Shown here: positions 1 to 8,806 of the stretch, piece after piece | Layout: the number at the start of each line of letters is the position of its first letter | Numbering within the stretch: position 1 is the first letter of the stretch | Origin: an uncultured Polaribacter sp. | Lineage (GTDB): Bacteria; Bacteroidota; Bacteroidia; Flavobacteriales; Flavobacteriaceae | DNA length: 64,000 nt | Assembly (NCBI GenBank): GCA_943788045.1 | Contig: CALSOT010000005.1 | Location: 138,789-202,788 of the forward strand | Reading direction: 5' to 3' | The notes under the pieces: model-generated | Seen by the model: only the letters and a program-made list of their open reading frames with translations | The model's database searches: none | Told to the model about the DNA's origin: nothing | Position numbers and translations under genes: made by a program

Positions 1-256
1 GGACTAAATAGATAGTATAGGCATTGTATGCATTTATCCAAAAGGCTTTTTGTTTATTATTAGACCAAGAGAGTTTAGGAGAGGTGTTTTCTAAATACGT
101 AATATGTTTTTTTAATATTTGTCCGTTAAACTTTTTGTAATCTACAATTCCCGTTTTAGTAACATGTTTTCCTAATAAATCATTAAAAACCGATGTTTGT
201 GCGTAGCTTTTTGATAAAGTAAGGATTATTATAAATGATAAAGGGATTTTTTTCAT
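1..256 (-). CDS. DUF547 domain-containing exported protein, 5' part (runs off window start)
   Basis: The minus strand is open from an ATG at 254-256 to the window edge, giving 85 codons. The protein begins MKKIPLSFIIILTLSKSYAQ, a clear Sec signal peptide with cleavage expected after YAQ. It then carries the motif KAFWINAYNAYTIYLV near residues 69-84, which is the hallmark of DUF547, a family of exported proteins of unknown biochemical function common in Bacteroidota. The C-terminal part lies outside the window, so total length and completeness cannot be judged. It is transcribed divergently from fabD across a 154-nt gap. Family assignment is firm because of the FWINAYNAYT motif; function is not known. 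Confidence 0.85.
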   Translation of the reverse strand, partial: MKKIPLSFIIILTLSKSYAQTSVFNDLLGKHVTKTGIVDYKKFNGQILKKHITYLENTSPKLSWSNNKQKAFWINAYNAYTIYLV

Positions 257-357
257 GGTATGTTTTCTAAATTTTTAGAGGAAGATCTTTTTTTTGCCCT
301 CTTTATTTCACTGAAATGTGATTGCGAAAAGCGGGATTAGCTTCCAATAAAAATGAT

Positions 358-365
358 TATTTTTG
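358..365 (+). promoter_or_regulatory. Bacteroidota -7 box for fabD
   Basis: TATTTTTG matches the Bacteroidota sigma-A -7 consensus TAnnTTTG and lies 45 nt before the fabD start. No convincing TTG -33 element was found at the usual distance. Confidence 0.5.
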
Positions 366-410
366 CAGAAAATTACAAAGTTAAATAAACAAACAACTAA
401 ACAAGAATAA

Positions 411-1295
411 ATGAAAGCATATATTTTTCCAGGTCAAGGAGCTCAATTCACAGGAATGGGATTGGATTTATACGAAAATTCTACATTGGCACAAGAATAT
501 TTTGAAAAAGCAAATGACATTTTAGGATTCTCAATTACAGACATTATGTTTGAAGGATCTGCTGAACAATTGAAAGAAACGAAGGTTACACAACCTGCAA
601 TTTTTTTACACTCTGTAATTTTAGCAAAGGTTTTAGGTGATGATTTTAAACCCGAAATGGTTGCAGGACATTCTTTAGGAGAATTATCTGCTTTGGTTGC
701 AAATGGTGTTTTAACTTTCGAAGATGGATTAAAATTGGTTTCTAAACGTGCTTTGGCAATGCAAAAAGCGTGTGAGGCTGAGCCTTCTACAATGGCTGCA
801 GTTTTAGGTTTGGCAGATGATATTGTTGAAGAAACATGTGCTGAAATCGATGGAGTAGTAGTAGCTGCAAATTTCAACTGTCCGGGTCAATTAGTCATTT
901 CTGGAGAAATTACTGCTGTTGAAAAAGCATGTGAGGTGTTAACGGAAAAAGGAGCAAGAAGAGCTTTATTATTACCTGTTGGAGGTGCATTTCATTCACC
1001 AATGATGGAACCTGCTCGAGAGGAATTAGCAGCTGCAATTGAAGCAACTATTTTTAGCGAACCAATTTGTGCTGTTTATCAAAACGTAGTTGCAAAGGCC
1101 GTTACGAATCCTACTGAAATTAAAGCAAACTTAATAGCTCAATTGACTGCGCCTGTAAAATGGACGCAATGTATACAAGCAATGATTGCTGATGGTGGAA
1201 CTGAGTTTATTGAAGTTGGACCGGGTAAAGTTTTACAAGGTTTAATGCGCAAAATAGATAGAAGTGTTGCTGCAAGTGGTGCGGCTTTGGCTTAA
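411..1295 (+). CDS. fabD: Malonyl-CoA:ACP transacylase FabD
   Basis: Transfers the malonyl group from CoA to acyl carrier protein, supplying the extender unit for type II fatty acid synthesis in the cytoplasm. The 294-residue protein starts with the family signature FPGQGAQ (residues 6-12) and has the nucleophile elbow GHSLGE with catalytic Ser88, the substrate-carboxylate Arg at about 113 (SKRALAM) and catalytic His195 in GGAFHSPMM. Length is typical (about 290-310). It stands alone between a divergent DUF547 gene and a convergent galE, with its own -7 box and a strong shared terminator. The start is supported by direct alignment of the first residues with the family N-terminus. Confidence 0.97.
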   Translation: MKAYIFPGQGAQFTGMGLDLYENSTLAQEYFEKANDILGFSITDIMFEGSAEQLKETKVTQPAIFLHSVILAKVLGDDFKPEMVAGHSLGELSALVANGVLTFEDGLKLVSKRALAMQKACEAEPSTMAAVLGLADDIVEETCAEIDGVVVAANFNCPGQLVISGEITAVEKACEVLTEKGARRALLLPVGGAFHSPMMEPAREELAAAIEATIFSEPICAVYQNVVAKAVTNPTEIKANLIAQLTAPVKWTQCIQAMIADGGTEFIEVGPGKVLQGLMRKIDRSVAASGAALA

Positions 1296-1320
1296 CCAGA
1301 ATAAGAGTATTATAATATAA

Positions 1321-1349
1321 AAGCCAAACGAATTAGTTTGGCTTTTTTT
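1321..1349. terminator. Bidirectional terminator between fabD and galE
   Basis: Perfect 9-bp stem AAGCCAAAC / GTTTGGCTT (1321-1329 with 1336-1344), six-base loop, followed by a T-run on the plus strand. It lies between two convergent genes and probably serves both. Confidence 0.85.
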
Positions 1350-1386
1350 ATGTTTGGATATTAATTTTGTTTTGGTAATTAAAAAC

Positions 1387-2397
1387 TTATTTTTGAGCTT
1401 GTTGCCATTTCCATGCAGATTCCAGAGCTTCATCTAAAGATTTTTCTGTTTTCCAATTTAATTCTTTATTTGCAATAGTTGTGTCTGCAAAAGCAGCTGT
1501 AATATCTCCTTCACGTCTTCCAACAATTTTGTAGTTTAAAGGTTTTCCAGACGCTTTTTCAAAAGCTTTAATAACCTCTAAAACAGAACTTCCTGTACCT
1601 GACCCTACATTAAAAAACTCAAAATTTTGTTTGTTCCTTTTGTTAATTAATCTTTTCAAAGCAGCAATATGAGCTTTCGCTAAATCTACTACATGAATGT
1701 AATCACGAATAGCAGTTCCGTCTTGCGTATCATAATCATCACCAAAAACAGATAATTCATCACGCATTCCTGCAGCAGTTTGAGTTACAAAAGGAATTAA
1801 ATTTTGAGGAACACCTAAAGGTAATTCTCCTATTTTTACAGTTGGATGCGCTCCAATTGGATTAAAGTATCTTAAAGCAATGATATTTAAATCGTGTGCT
1901 TTACTTGCGTCTCTTAATATCTCTTCACCAATTTGTTTGGTGTTTCCATAAACAGATTCAGCTGTTTTTACAGGTGCTTTTTCTGTAATAGGTAATTCAT
2001 CAGCTTGCCCATAAACAGTACAAGAAGAAGAGAAAATAAAGTTATCTAACTTTCTATCTCTCATTTCTTGTAGTAAGTATACTAAAGTACCTAAATTATT
2101 TTCATAGTAATCTAAAGGTTTGTGCATACTTTCTCCAACAGCTTTAAAAGCAGCAAAATGGATTATTCCATCAACTTTATTATTTTCGAAGAAGTTTTTT
2201 ATTTCGCTTTTTACTCTCAAGTCAATTTGATGAAAGTCTGGTTTAATTCCCGTAATTTCTGTGATTTTATCTAAAACACCAATAGAGGTATTTGATAAAT
2301 CATCAATAATTACAACTTCAAAGCCTTCATTTTGTAATTCTACAACTGTATGAGAACCAATAAAACCTAATCCTCCTGTTACTAATATTTTTTTCAT
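1387..2397 (-). CDS. galE: UDP-glucose 4-epimerase GalE
   Basis: Short-chain dehydrogenase-type epimerase interconverting UDP-glucose and UDP-galactose (or the N-acetyl forms), NAD-dependent, cytoplasmic. The 336-residue protein has the Rossmann glycine motif GGLGFIGSH (8-16), the catalytic Ser at about 124 in SSSCTVYG, and the YxxxK pair Tyr150/Lys154 in YGNTK. Length is normal for GalE. It is followed (upstream on the minus strand, 9-nt gap) by a DegT-family sugar aminotransferase, suggesting a two-gene unit making nucleotide sugars for surface polysaccharide. Whether the substrate is the glucose or GlcNAc form cannot be told by eye. Confidence 0.93.
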   Translation of the reverse strand: MKKILVTGGLGFIGSHTVVELQNEGFEVVIIDDLSNTSIGVLDKITEITGIKPDFHQIDLRVKSEIKNFFENNKVDGIIHFAAFKAVGESMHKPLDYYENNLGTLVYLLQEMRDRKLDNFIFSSSCTVYGQADELPITEKAPVKTAESVYGNTKQIGEEILRDASKAHDLNIIALRYFNPIGAHPTVKIGELPLGVPQNLIPFVTQTAAGMRDELSVFGDDYDTQDGTAIRDYIHVVDLAKAHIAALKRLINKRNKQNFEFFNVGSGTGSSVLEVIKAFEKASGKPLNYKIVGRREGDITAAFADTTIANKELNWKTEKSLDEALESAWKWQQAQK

Positions 2398-2406
2398 TGT
2401 GATGTT

Positions 2407-3555
2407 TTAGTTAACGAAATCTAAAATCGTTTTTGTAATAAATGTTAATTGTTCTTTATCTAGTTCGGTATGCATTGGTAAAGAGATTACTGTTTTTATC
2501 AATTCATTTGTAACAGGGAAATCACTTTCTTTATAGCGAGTATCTGCATATGCTTTCTGAGAATGCAATGCTACAGGATAGTAAATAGCATTTGGAATTC
2601 CTTTTTCTAGCAAATGTTTGTGTAAATCATCTCTTTTACCGTTTGTGATTTGTAAAGTATATTGATGAAAAACATGGCAATCACAAGTATCACAGATTTC
2701 ACCACAAAAACTTGTTGTTGGTGTAATAATATGTTTTGACACAGATAATGCTTGGTTGTAAAAACGGGCAGCGTTTCTTCTTGCGTTACAGTAGTTATCT
2801 AAAAGAGGTAATTTGGCTTTTAAAACTCCTGCTTGTAAAGAATCTAAACGAGAATTGACACCCACAACATCATGGTAATAACGTGTATACATTCCGTGGT
2901 TTACAATTCCTCTAATTATATGTGCTAATTCATCATCATTTGTAAAAATTGCTCCACCATCTCCGTAGCAACCTAAGTTTTTAGAAGGAAAAAAAGAAGT
3001 TGTACCAACATTACCTATGGTACCTGCTTTCTTTTTTGTTCCATCTTTAAACGTGTAGTTTGCACCGATGGCTTGCGCATTGTCTTCAATTACAAAAAGA
3101 TTATGCTCTTTTGCAATTTCCAAAACAGCATCCATATTTGCAACTTGTCCGAATAAATGAACAGGAACAATGGCTTTTGTTTTTGGAGTAATTGCTCTTT
3201 TTAAAGCATCAATATCGATATTATAAGTTCTTGCATCAACATCCACTAAAACGGGTGTTAGTTTTAACAAAGCAATAACTTCTACTGTTGCAGCAAAGGT
3301 AAAATCTGCAGTAATTACTTCATCACCTTGCTCTAAACCTAAACCCATCATTGCTATTTGCAATGCATCTGTACCATTTGCACAAGGAATTACATGTTTT
3401 ACACCTAAGTATTTTTCTAAATCAGCTTGAAACTCATGAACTAGAGGTCCATTGATATAAGCTGATGTATTCAAGACCTCCTCAATAGAGGTGTTTACAG
3501 CTTCTTTTATTTGTTGATATTGGCCTTGTAGGTCGACCATTTGAATTTTTTTCAT
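2407..3555 (-). CDS. DegT/DnrJ/EryC1/StrS-family sugar aminotransferase
   Basis: PLP-dependent transaminase acting on a keto-sugar nucleotide. With the start at 3555 (MKKIQMVDLQ) the protein has 382 residues. Seen: PLP-contact residues in EDNAQA (Asp158, Gln161) and the internal aldimine Lys192 in FFPSKNLGCYGDGG. This last motif resembles WbpE/WlbC-type enzymes that make 3-amino-hexuronate sugars, but the exact substrate is inference. A cysteine-rich insert (CGEICDTCDCH) precedes the conserved FHQYT segment. The longer reading frame to 3576 adds seven residues without family similarity, so the internal ATG is preferred. It lies 9 nt before galE in the same direction. Confidence 0.9.
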   Translation of the reverse strand: MKKIQMVDLQGQYQQIKEAVNTSIEEVLNTSAYINGPLVHEFQADLEKYLGVKHVIPCANGTDALQIAMMGLGLEQGDEVITADFTFAATVEVIALLKLTPVLVDVDARTYNIDIDALKRAITPKTKAIVPVHLFGQVANMDAVLEIAKEHNLFVIEDNAQAIGANYTFKDGTKKKAGTIGNVGTTSFFPSKNLGCYGDGGAIFTNDDELAHIIRGIVNHGMYTRYYHDVVGVNSRLDSLQAGVLKAKLPLLDNYCNARRNAARFYNQALSVSKHIITPTTSFCGEICDTCDCHVFHQYTLQITNGKRDDLHKHLLEKGIPNAIYYPVALHSQKAYADTRYKESDFPVTNELIKTVISLPMHTELDKEQLTFITKTILDFVN

Positions 3556-3630
3556 ATAAAAAATTTTGCTCCCCAAAAATACAAACTTCCTTTCATTTTC
3601 TATGTAGTTATCCGTAAATAATATTTCTAT

Positions 3631-3638
3631 TATATTTG
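3631..3638 (+). promoter_or_regulatory. -7 box for penicillin-acylase-family gene
   Basis: TATATTTG matches TAnnTTTG, 17 nt before the ATG at 3655. A TTA near 3608-3610, about 20 nt upstream, could serve as a weak -33 element. Confidence 0.55.
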
Positions 3639-3654
3639 AGGAAAATCAATTTTC

Positions 3655-6039
3655 ATGAAGCTTTTGAGACGTTTTTTAAGAATTCTATTAATTCTTGCTG
3701 TATTGGTGTTTATTTGCGGTTGGTTGTATTCTAAAACATACCATCCAGATTATTCTGGAGCGTTAGAACTTAAAAACATTTCAGAGGAAGTAACTGTTTA
3801 TTTTGATGATATTGGTGTTCCTCATATAAACGCACAAAATCAAAAAGATGCCTATGTTGCTTTGGGTTATGTGCATGCTCAAGATAGGTTGTGGCAAATG
3901 GAATTGATACGAAGAATTGCGGCAGGAAGGTTGTCTGAAATCTTTGGCAAAGATTTATTAAGAGTAGATCGATTTTTTATAGGCTTAGGTATCGAGGAAG
4001 CTGCAAATAAAACAATTGCAAATTTAGATAGAACTAATGAAGCTTATATCCTAACGCAATCTTATTTAGATGGTATAAATCAATTTATTGAAGATGGAAA
4101 AACTCCTTTAGAATTTACTTTGGCAGGAGTAGAGAAAGAAAAATACACACTTAATGATATTTATAATGTTTTTGGGTATATGTCTTTTAGCTTTGCGGTT
4201 GCTCACAAAACGGATCCTTTGTTAACGGAAATTAAAGATAAACTAGGCGATTCTTATCTAAAAGAATTGTTAGGATCTTATAGTGAGAATTTAACCATCA
4301 ATAGAAATAATTTTTCTGATAAAGTTGATTTTGTTTTTTCTAACTCTGTAAGTGAAATTATGGATGAGTTGCCTGTTTCTCCTTTTATTGGAAGTAATTC
4401 TTGGGTAATTGCGCCTGAAAAAACGAAGAACGGAAAAGTGATTTTTGCAAACGATCCTCACATTGCATATTCACAACCTTCAGTTTGGTATCAAAATCAT
4501 ATAAAAACACCTGATTATGAAATCTACGGATTTAATATTGCTTTGATGCCATTTCCTTTGCTAGGTCATAATAGAGAATATGCTTACGGTTTGACAATGT
4601 TGGCAAACGATGATTTAAATTTTTATGTAGAAGAAAATAATCCGCAGAACCCTTTAGAGTATAAAACTCCTGATGGTTACAATACATATGAATTAAGAGA
4701 TAAAACAATTCATATAAAAAATGAAATTGATACTTCTTTTCAGGTAAAAGTAAGTAAACATGGACCAATAATGAATGGACTTCTACAACATGTTATTGAT
4801 GAAAGGCCAATTGCGATGAGTTGGATTTATACGCAGTTGCCAAATGAAATGTTAGAAGTCTCTTATGGAATTTCTCATGCTAATTCAATAAATGAATTTA
4901 AAAGTTCCGTTGCAAGAATTCATGCGCCAGGTTTAAATGTAATGTATGGAGACGCAAAAGATAATGTAGCTTGGTTTTCTTCTGCTAAATTATATCAGTT
5001 AAGAGATAGTTTGTCTTCTAAAACCTATTTAAATGGTGCTTCAGGAAATGATGAAATTAGAGAATATCTTCCTTTTGATGAAAATCCACAGGCAATAAAT
5101 CCTAAAAGTAATTATGTGTATTCTGCGAATAATCAAATAGATTCTGTGAGGGGAAAGTTGTATCCAGGATATTATCAGCCACAGGATAGGGCAAAAAGAA
5201 TTGTTGAACTTTTAGATCAAAAAAATGATTTTACAAAAGAAGCGGTTGCAGAAATGATTTACGATGTAAAATCGTCTACAGTTTCAGAAATTATTGAAAA
5301 TTTGCTAAAAAGTGTCGATAAATCAACATTAACACCTTCAGAGAGAAAGGCTTTCTCAATTTTAAAAAATTGGGATGGCACTTATTTAAAAACATCTCTT
5401 GGACCAACAATTTATAATCGCTTTTTGTATAATTTTTTAAAAGCAACCTATAAGGATGAATTGGGTGAAGGGTTTGAGTTATTTATCAATTCACAATTGC
5501 AAGATCAAGTATTGCCAACTCAGGTCAATAGAAATAATTCTGTTTGGTGGGATGATATTTCTACAAAAGATAAAATTGAAACAAAAAAAGAGGTTACTCA
5601 AATGGCATTTAAAAGTGCAATTTTATTTTTACAAAATCAACTAGGAGAAAATATAGATGATTGGACTTGGAATAGAGTTCTCTCTGTTGAGTATGAGCAC
5701 GCAATAGGAAAAGCTGGAGGATTGTTACGAAAATTTTTTAACGTTGGTCCTTTTGAAACTGTTGGAGGAAATGAAGTGATTAACAATCAGATTTTTAAAT
5801 TAGACAGCACAGGGTATTATAAAGTAACTGCGGGGCCTTCAACACGAAGAATTATAGATTTTTCTGATGTTGAAAATAGTTTAGCAATTCTACCAACAGG
5901 TCAATCTGGAAATGTATTTAGTGAGTATTATAAAGACCAAACTCAGAAATATTTAGATGGAGAGTTTGTTAAGATGAAATTGAACCAGTCTGAAATTATG
6001 AAAAGTAAAAATGTTTTGGTTTTAAAGCCAAAGAAGTGA
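3655..6039 (+). CDS. Penicillin acylase family protein (Ntn hydrolase)
   Basis: A 794-residue member of the penicillin G acylase / acyl-homoserine-lactone acylase family, which cleaves amide bonds of acylated substrates after self-processing into two chains. An N-terminal hydrophobic helix (about 5-24) anchors or exports it. The segment GYVHAQDRLWQME (71-83) is a family signature in the alpha chain. The expected self-cleavage site is Gly246-Ser247 in GSNSWV; Ser247 would become the N-terminal nucleophile of the beta chain. The later segment NDPHIAY is also characteristic. The natural substrate in flavobacteria is not known, and beta-lactam activity should not be assumed. It converges with the aldehyde dehydrogenase locus 14 nt downstream. 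Confidence 0.92.
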   Translation: MKLLRRFLRILLILAVLVFICGWLYSKTYHPDYSGALELKNISEEVTVYFDDIGVPHINAQNQKDAYVALGYVHAQDRLWQMELIRRIAAGRLSEIFGKDLLRVDRFFIGLGIEEAANKTIANLDRTNEAYILTQSYLDGINQFIEDGKTPLEFTLAGVEKEKYTLNDIYNVFGYMSFSFAVAHKTDPLLTEIKDKLGDSYLKELLGSYSENLTINRNNFSDKVDFVFSNSVSEIMDELPVSPFIGSNSWVIAPEKTKNGKVIFANDPHIAYSQPSVWYQNHIKTPDYEIYGFNIALMPFPLLGHNREYAYGLTMLANDDLNFYVEENNPQNPLEYKTPDGYNTYELRDKTIHIKNEIDTSFQVKVSKHGPIMNGLLQHVIDERPIAMSWIYTQLPNEMLEVSYGISHANSINEFKSSVARIHAPGLNVMYGDAKDNVAWFSSAKLYQLRDSLSSKTYLNGASGNDEIREYLPFDENPQAINPKSNYVYSANNQIDSVRGKLYPGYYQPQDRAKRIVELLDQKNDFTKEAVAEMIYDVKSSTVSEIIENLLKSVDKSTLTPSERKAFSILKNWDGTYLKTSLGPTIYNRFLYNFLKATYKDELGEGFELFINSQLQDQVLPTQVNRNNSVWWDDISTKDKIETKKEVTQMAFKSAILFLQNQLGENIDDWTWNRVLSVEYEHAIGKAGGLLRKFFNVGPFETVGGNEVINNQIFKLDSTGYYKVTAGPSTRRIIDFSDVENSLAILPTGQSGNVFSEYYKDQTQKYLDGEFVKMKLNQSEIMKSKNVLVLKPKK

Positions 6040-6053
6040 TGTTTCTATAAAAT

Positions 6054-6542
6054 TTAACTCCACTTTAATAAAGTGCGTAATTTTTTTAATTTATGAGTGT
6101 AAGGAGCGTATCTAATTGTTAAATCTAACCAATTACCTCTTCTAACGACACCTTTACTATGGGAAAAAGTTTCGAAAGTTTGTTTACCATGATAACTACC
6201 AATTCCGCTTTCGCCAACGCCTCCAAATGGCAATCTATGATTTACAAAATGAACAGTTGTATCATTAATAGTTCCACCGCCAAAAGAATATTTTTGAATC
6301 ATTTTTCTAGCGATTTTTTTATCAGTAGAAAAAACATAAAACGCAAGTGGTTTATCGTATTTTGAAATGATTTCGCTTATTTCGTCTAACGATTCATAAG
6401 ATATTAAAGGAAGTATTGGTCCAAAAATTTCACCTTTCATTACTTCGCTATCTATAGAAGGTTCGTCTATTAAGGTTGGTGAAATAAAATGATCTTCTTT
6501 GTTGGTTTTTCCGCCAATTAAGAAGTTTTCATTTTCTAACAT
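6054..6542 (-). CDS. Aldehyde dehydrogenase, C-terminal part (separated by frameshift)
   Basis: A 162-codon frame encoding the last third of an aldehyde dehydrogenase: the GPILPLISYESLDE segment and the C-terminal FGGVGESGIGSYHGKQTFETFSH oligomerization/catalytic-edge region (given here only in part as FGGVGESGIG) are intact. Its ATG overlaps the stop of the preceding frame as TAATG. Joined to the 294-residue frame upstream, the total is 456 residues, exactly the size of a class 3-like (fatty aldehyde) dehydrogenase. It is therefore best read as one gene split by a single-base loss near 6542-6546. Translational coupling of two half proteins is possible but would be unprecedented for this fold. 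Confidence 0.8.
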   Translation of the reverse strand: MLENENFLIGGKTNKEDHFISPTLIDEPSIDSEVMKGEIFGPILPLISYESLDEISEIISKYDKPLAFYVFSTDKKIARKMIQKYSFGGGTINDTTVHFVNHRLPFGGVGESGIGSYHGKQTFETFSHSKGVVRRGNWLDLTIRYAPYTHKLKKLRTLLKWS

Positions 6543-7426
6543 TAAACAAGTCTATTAAAGTTTTTTGTATTTATAATTCTTGGAAAATCTGCTGAGGTTT
6601 CAGGATTATCTCCATAAGCTTTTTTCAATTCGTTTTTAAAGCAATTAACGAATTCTTCTTTTTTTGATGCGTGTATCAATAAGTAATCTGGTGCAATACA
6701 GGTTTGTCCTCCGTTAATAAATTTCCCCCAAACGATTCTTTTTGCGGCTAATTTAATGTTGGCAGTTTCATCAACAATACAAGGGCTTTTTCCGCCTAAT
6801 TCTAAAGTAACCGGCGTAAGAAATTCTGCAGCAGCTTTTGCTACAATTTTTCCTACAGAAACGCTTCCTGTAAAGAAAATATAATCCCAACGTTGTGTTA
6901 ATAATCTTTGTGAAACTTCAACACCACCTTCAATAATCGCAACTTGTTTTTTGTCAAAAACAGCTTCAATTATTTCTTTGGTAACTGTACTTGTGTTTGG
7001 TGTTAGTTCAGATGGTTTTAAAACAATGGTGTTTCCTGCTGCAATTGCGCCAATTAATGGTGAGAAAGCAAGTTGATGCGGGTAATTCCAAGGAGAAATT
7101 ACTAAGACCGTTCCATAAGGTTCTTTGTGTATTTTTGCTGAAGAGGGAAAGTTTAAAAGTGATGGTAAAACTCCTTTTGGTTTTGCCCAAGAGTTCAGTT
7201 TGTTGATTGTCATTTTTAATTCAGACAAAACAATAGAGGTTTCTGTTAAAACCGCTTCGTATTCTGATTTTTTAAAATCATCATGCAATGCTTTTGTAAT
7301 ATCAGATTCCCTTTTTATAAGTTCGGTTTGAAGTTTTTTTAAGCACTTCTTTCTAAAAGAAATATCTTTTGTTTGTTGTGTTGTAAAGAACTCCTTTTGT
7401 GATTGTAAAATGTTACCGATATCCAT
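6542..7426 (-). CDS. Aldehyde dehydrogenase, N-terminal part (frameshifted gene)
   Basis: NAD(P)-dependent oxidation of aldehydes to carboxylic acids, class 3-like subfamily. These 294 residues hold the coenzyme fold and the catalytic residues: SPWNYP (111-116), KPSE (137-140), the FFTGS turn, Glu209 in LELGGKSP and nucleophile Cys243 in GGQTCIAPDY. The frame ends at NTKNFNRLV and the next residues of the family (the LENENF segment) continue in another frame. The missing C-terminal third forms the dimer arm and part of the active site, so this fragment alone should be inactive. The whole locus is 6054-7426 on the minus strand; a sequence error is the simplest explanation. Confidence 0.85.
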   Translation of the reverse strand: MDIGNILQSQKEFFTTQQTKDISFRKKCLKKLQTELIKRESDITKALHDDFKKSEYEAVLTETSIVLSELKMTINKLNSWAKPKGVLPSLLNFPSSAKIHKEPYGTVLVISPWNYPHQLAFSPLIGAIAAGNTIVLKPSELTPNTSTVTKEIIEAVFDKKQVAIIEGGVEVSQRLLTQRWDYIFFTGSVSVGKIVAKAAAEFLTPVTLELGGKSPCIVDETANIKLAAKRIVWGKFINGGQTCIAPDYLLIHASKKEEFVNCFKNELKKAYGDNPETSADFPRIINTKNFNRLV

Positions 7427-7454
7427 AAAAAAAATAATTTTTTAAAGATAACAA

Positions 7455-8141
7455 TTAGTTACAAGCGTTCCAAACAACTTCTTTTGGGGTTGGTGCAGTA
7501 ATGTTAATTTGTTTTTTACTAACAGGGTGTATAAACTGAATTTTTCGGGCATGTAAATGGATACTTCCATCTTTATTACTTCTATCAAAACCGTATTTTA
7601 AATCACCTTTTATAGGGCTTCCTATATTAGATAATTGTGTTCTAATTTGATGATGTCTACCTGTTTCTAAATCAATTTCGATCAAAGAATAATTATCTAA
7701 TTTTTTAATAATAGTATAATGAAGAATGGCTTTTTTACTGCCTTCAATTTCTTTGGTATAAGCTGTAGATTTATTGTTTTTAGGATTTTTCCTTAAGTAA
7801 TTAATTAAAGTGTCTTTCTCTTTCTTCGGATGATTTTTTACAATAGCCCAATATGTTTTATTTATTTTTTTATCGCGTAACATTTTATTGAGACGCTCTA
7901 AGGATTTTGAAGTTCTTGCAAAAATAATAATTCCAGAAGTGGGTCTATCTAGTCTATGAACAACACCTAAAAAAACATCTCCAGGTTTGTTGTATTTGTC
8001 TTTAATGTATTCTTTTACAACATCACTTAAAGGTTTGTCTCCAGTTTTATCGCCTTGTGTAATATCTCCCGCACGTTTGTTTACAACAACAATATGGTTA
8101 TCTTCAAATAAAACTTGTAAATTTTCTTTGGTAGAATGCAT
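7455..8141 (-). CDS. RluA-family RNA pseudouridine synthase
   Basis: Isomerizes uridine to pseudouridine in rRNA or tRNA. The 228-residue protein lacks an N-terminal S4 domain and begins directly with the catalytic fold (VLFEDNHIVVVNKRAG). The catalytic aspartate is Asp65 in HRLDRPTSG, the RluA hallmark. The motif RHHQIR and the C-terminal LHARKI segment complete the core. The target uridine cannot be inferred. It is followed at 6 nt by the engB gene in the same direction, so the two are probably cotranscribed with the hydrolase upstream. Confidence 0.9.
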   Translation of the reverse strand: MHSTKENLQVLFEDNHIVVVNKRAGDITQGDKTGDKPLSDVVKEYIKDKYNKPGDVFLGVVHRLDRPTSGIIIFARTSKSLERLNKMLRDKKINKTYWAIVKNHPKKEKDTLINYLRKNPKNNKSTAYTKEIEGSKKAILHYTIIKKLDNYSLIEIDLETGRHHQIRTQLSNIGSPIKGDLKYGFDRSNKDGSIHLHARKIQFIHPVSKKQINITAPTPKEVVWNACN

Positions 8142-8147
8142 TGGATA

Positions 8148-8759
8148 TTATTTAAAATCTTCTGCAACATCTTCATTAACACCATCAATAAATGTTAAAA
8201 ACTCTTCTCTACCCAATCCTGTAGATGAAGAGGTAATAAATGAAGTGGGAAGAGTTTCCCAAGTGTTTAATAATTTCTTTTTGTAAGAGGTAATTTGTTT
8301 ATTAATTTTAGAACTTCCTAATTTGTCTGCTTTGGTAAAAACAATACAAAACGGAATTTGGTTTTCGCCTAAGAATTTCATGAATTCCAAGTCAATTTTT
8401 TGAGGGTCGTGTCTAGAGTCAATCAAAACAAAAGTACAAACTAATTGCTCTCTTTCTTTAAAGTAGTTTTCTATAAAAAACTGAAAAATTGTTCTTTTCT
8501 TTTTTGAAATTTTAGCGTAACCATAACCGGGTAAATCTACCAAGAACCATTCATTGTTTATTTTAAAATGATTAATTAGCTGCGTTTTCCCAGGTTTTCC
8601 CGAAGTTTTAGCCAGATCTTTGCGCTCCATTAACATGTTAATTAATGAAGATTTACCCACATTAGAACGTCCAATAAAGGCATATTCAGGAATTCTGTCT
8701 TTTGGAGCCTTAGTAACATTGCTGTTACTCATTATAAAGTCTGCAGATCTAATTTTCAT
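8148..8759 (-). CDS. engB: Ribosome biogenesis GTPase EngB (YihA/YsxC)
   Basis: Essential TRAFAC-class GTPase needed for assembly of the large ribosomal subunit. In 203 residues all G motifs are visible: G1 GRSNVGKSS (30-38), G2 threonine in GKTQLIN, G3 DLPGYGYAK, G4 TKAD, and an SSxTGxG segment near the C-terminus as G5. Size is typical (about 195-210). It lies between an RluA-family pseudouridine synthase and an alpha/beta hydrolase, all on the minus strand; linkage to an RNA-modifying enzyme fits a ribosome-maturation context. Confidence 0.95.
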   Translation of the reverse strand: MKIRSADFIMSNSNVTKAPKDRIPEYAFIGRSNVGKSSLINMLMERKDLAKTSGKPGKTQLINHFKINNEWFLVDLPGYGYAKISKKKRTIFQFFIENYFKEREQLVCTFVLIDSRHDPQKIDLEFMKFLGENQIPFCIVFTKADKLGSSKINKQITSYKKKLLNTWETLPTSFITSSSTGLGREEFLTFIDGVNEDVAEDFK

Positions 8760-8806
8760 TACGTATTATAAAAGATTCTATGTTTTTGAGGATTTGCCGG
8801 AGAAAA

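Noticed and set aside
443..877. 144-codon minus-strand frame opposite fabD
   Set aside because: Entirely antisense to a clear fabD with all catalytic residues; composition is that of a shadow frame.
4532..4768. Small minus-strand frame inside the penicillin-acylase gene
   Set aside because: Shadow of a well-supported gene; no start signal.
5369..5386. TGGCAC inside the penicillin-acylase gene as a sigma-54 site
   Set aside because: Within a coding region and lacking TTGC at the right distance.
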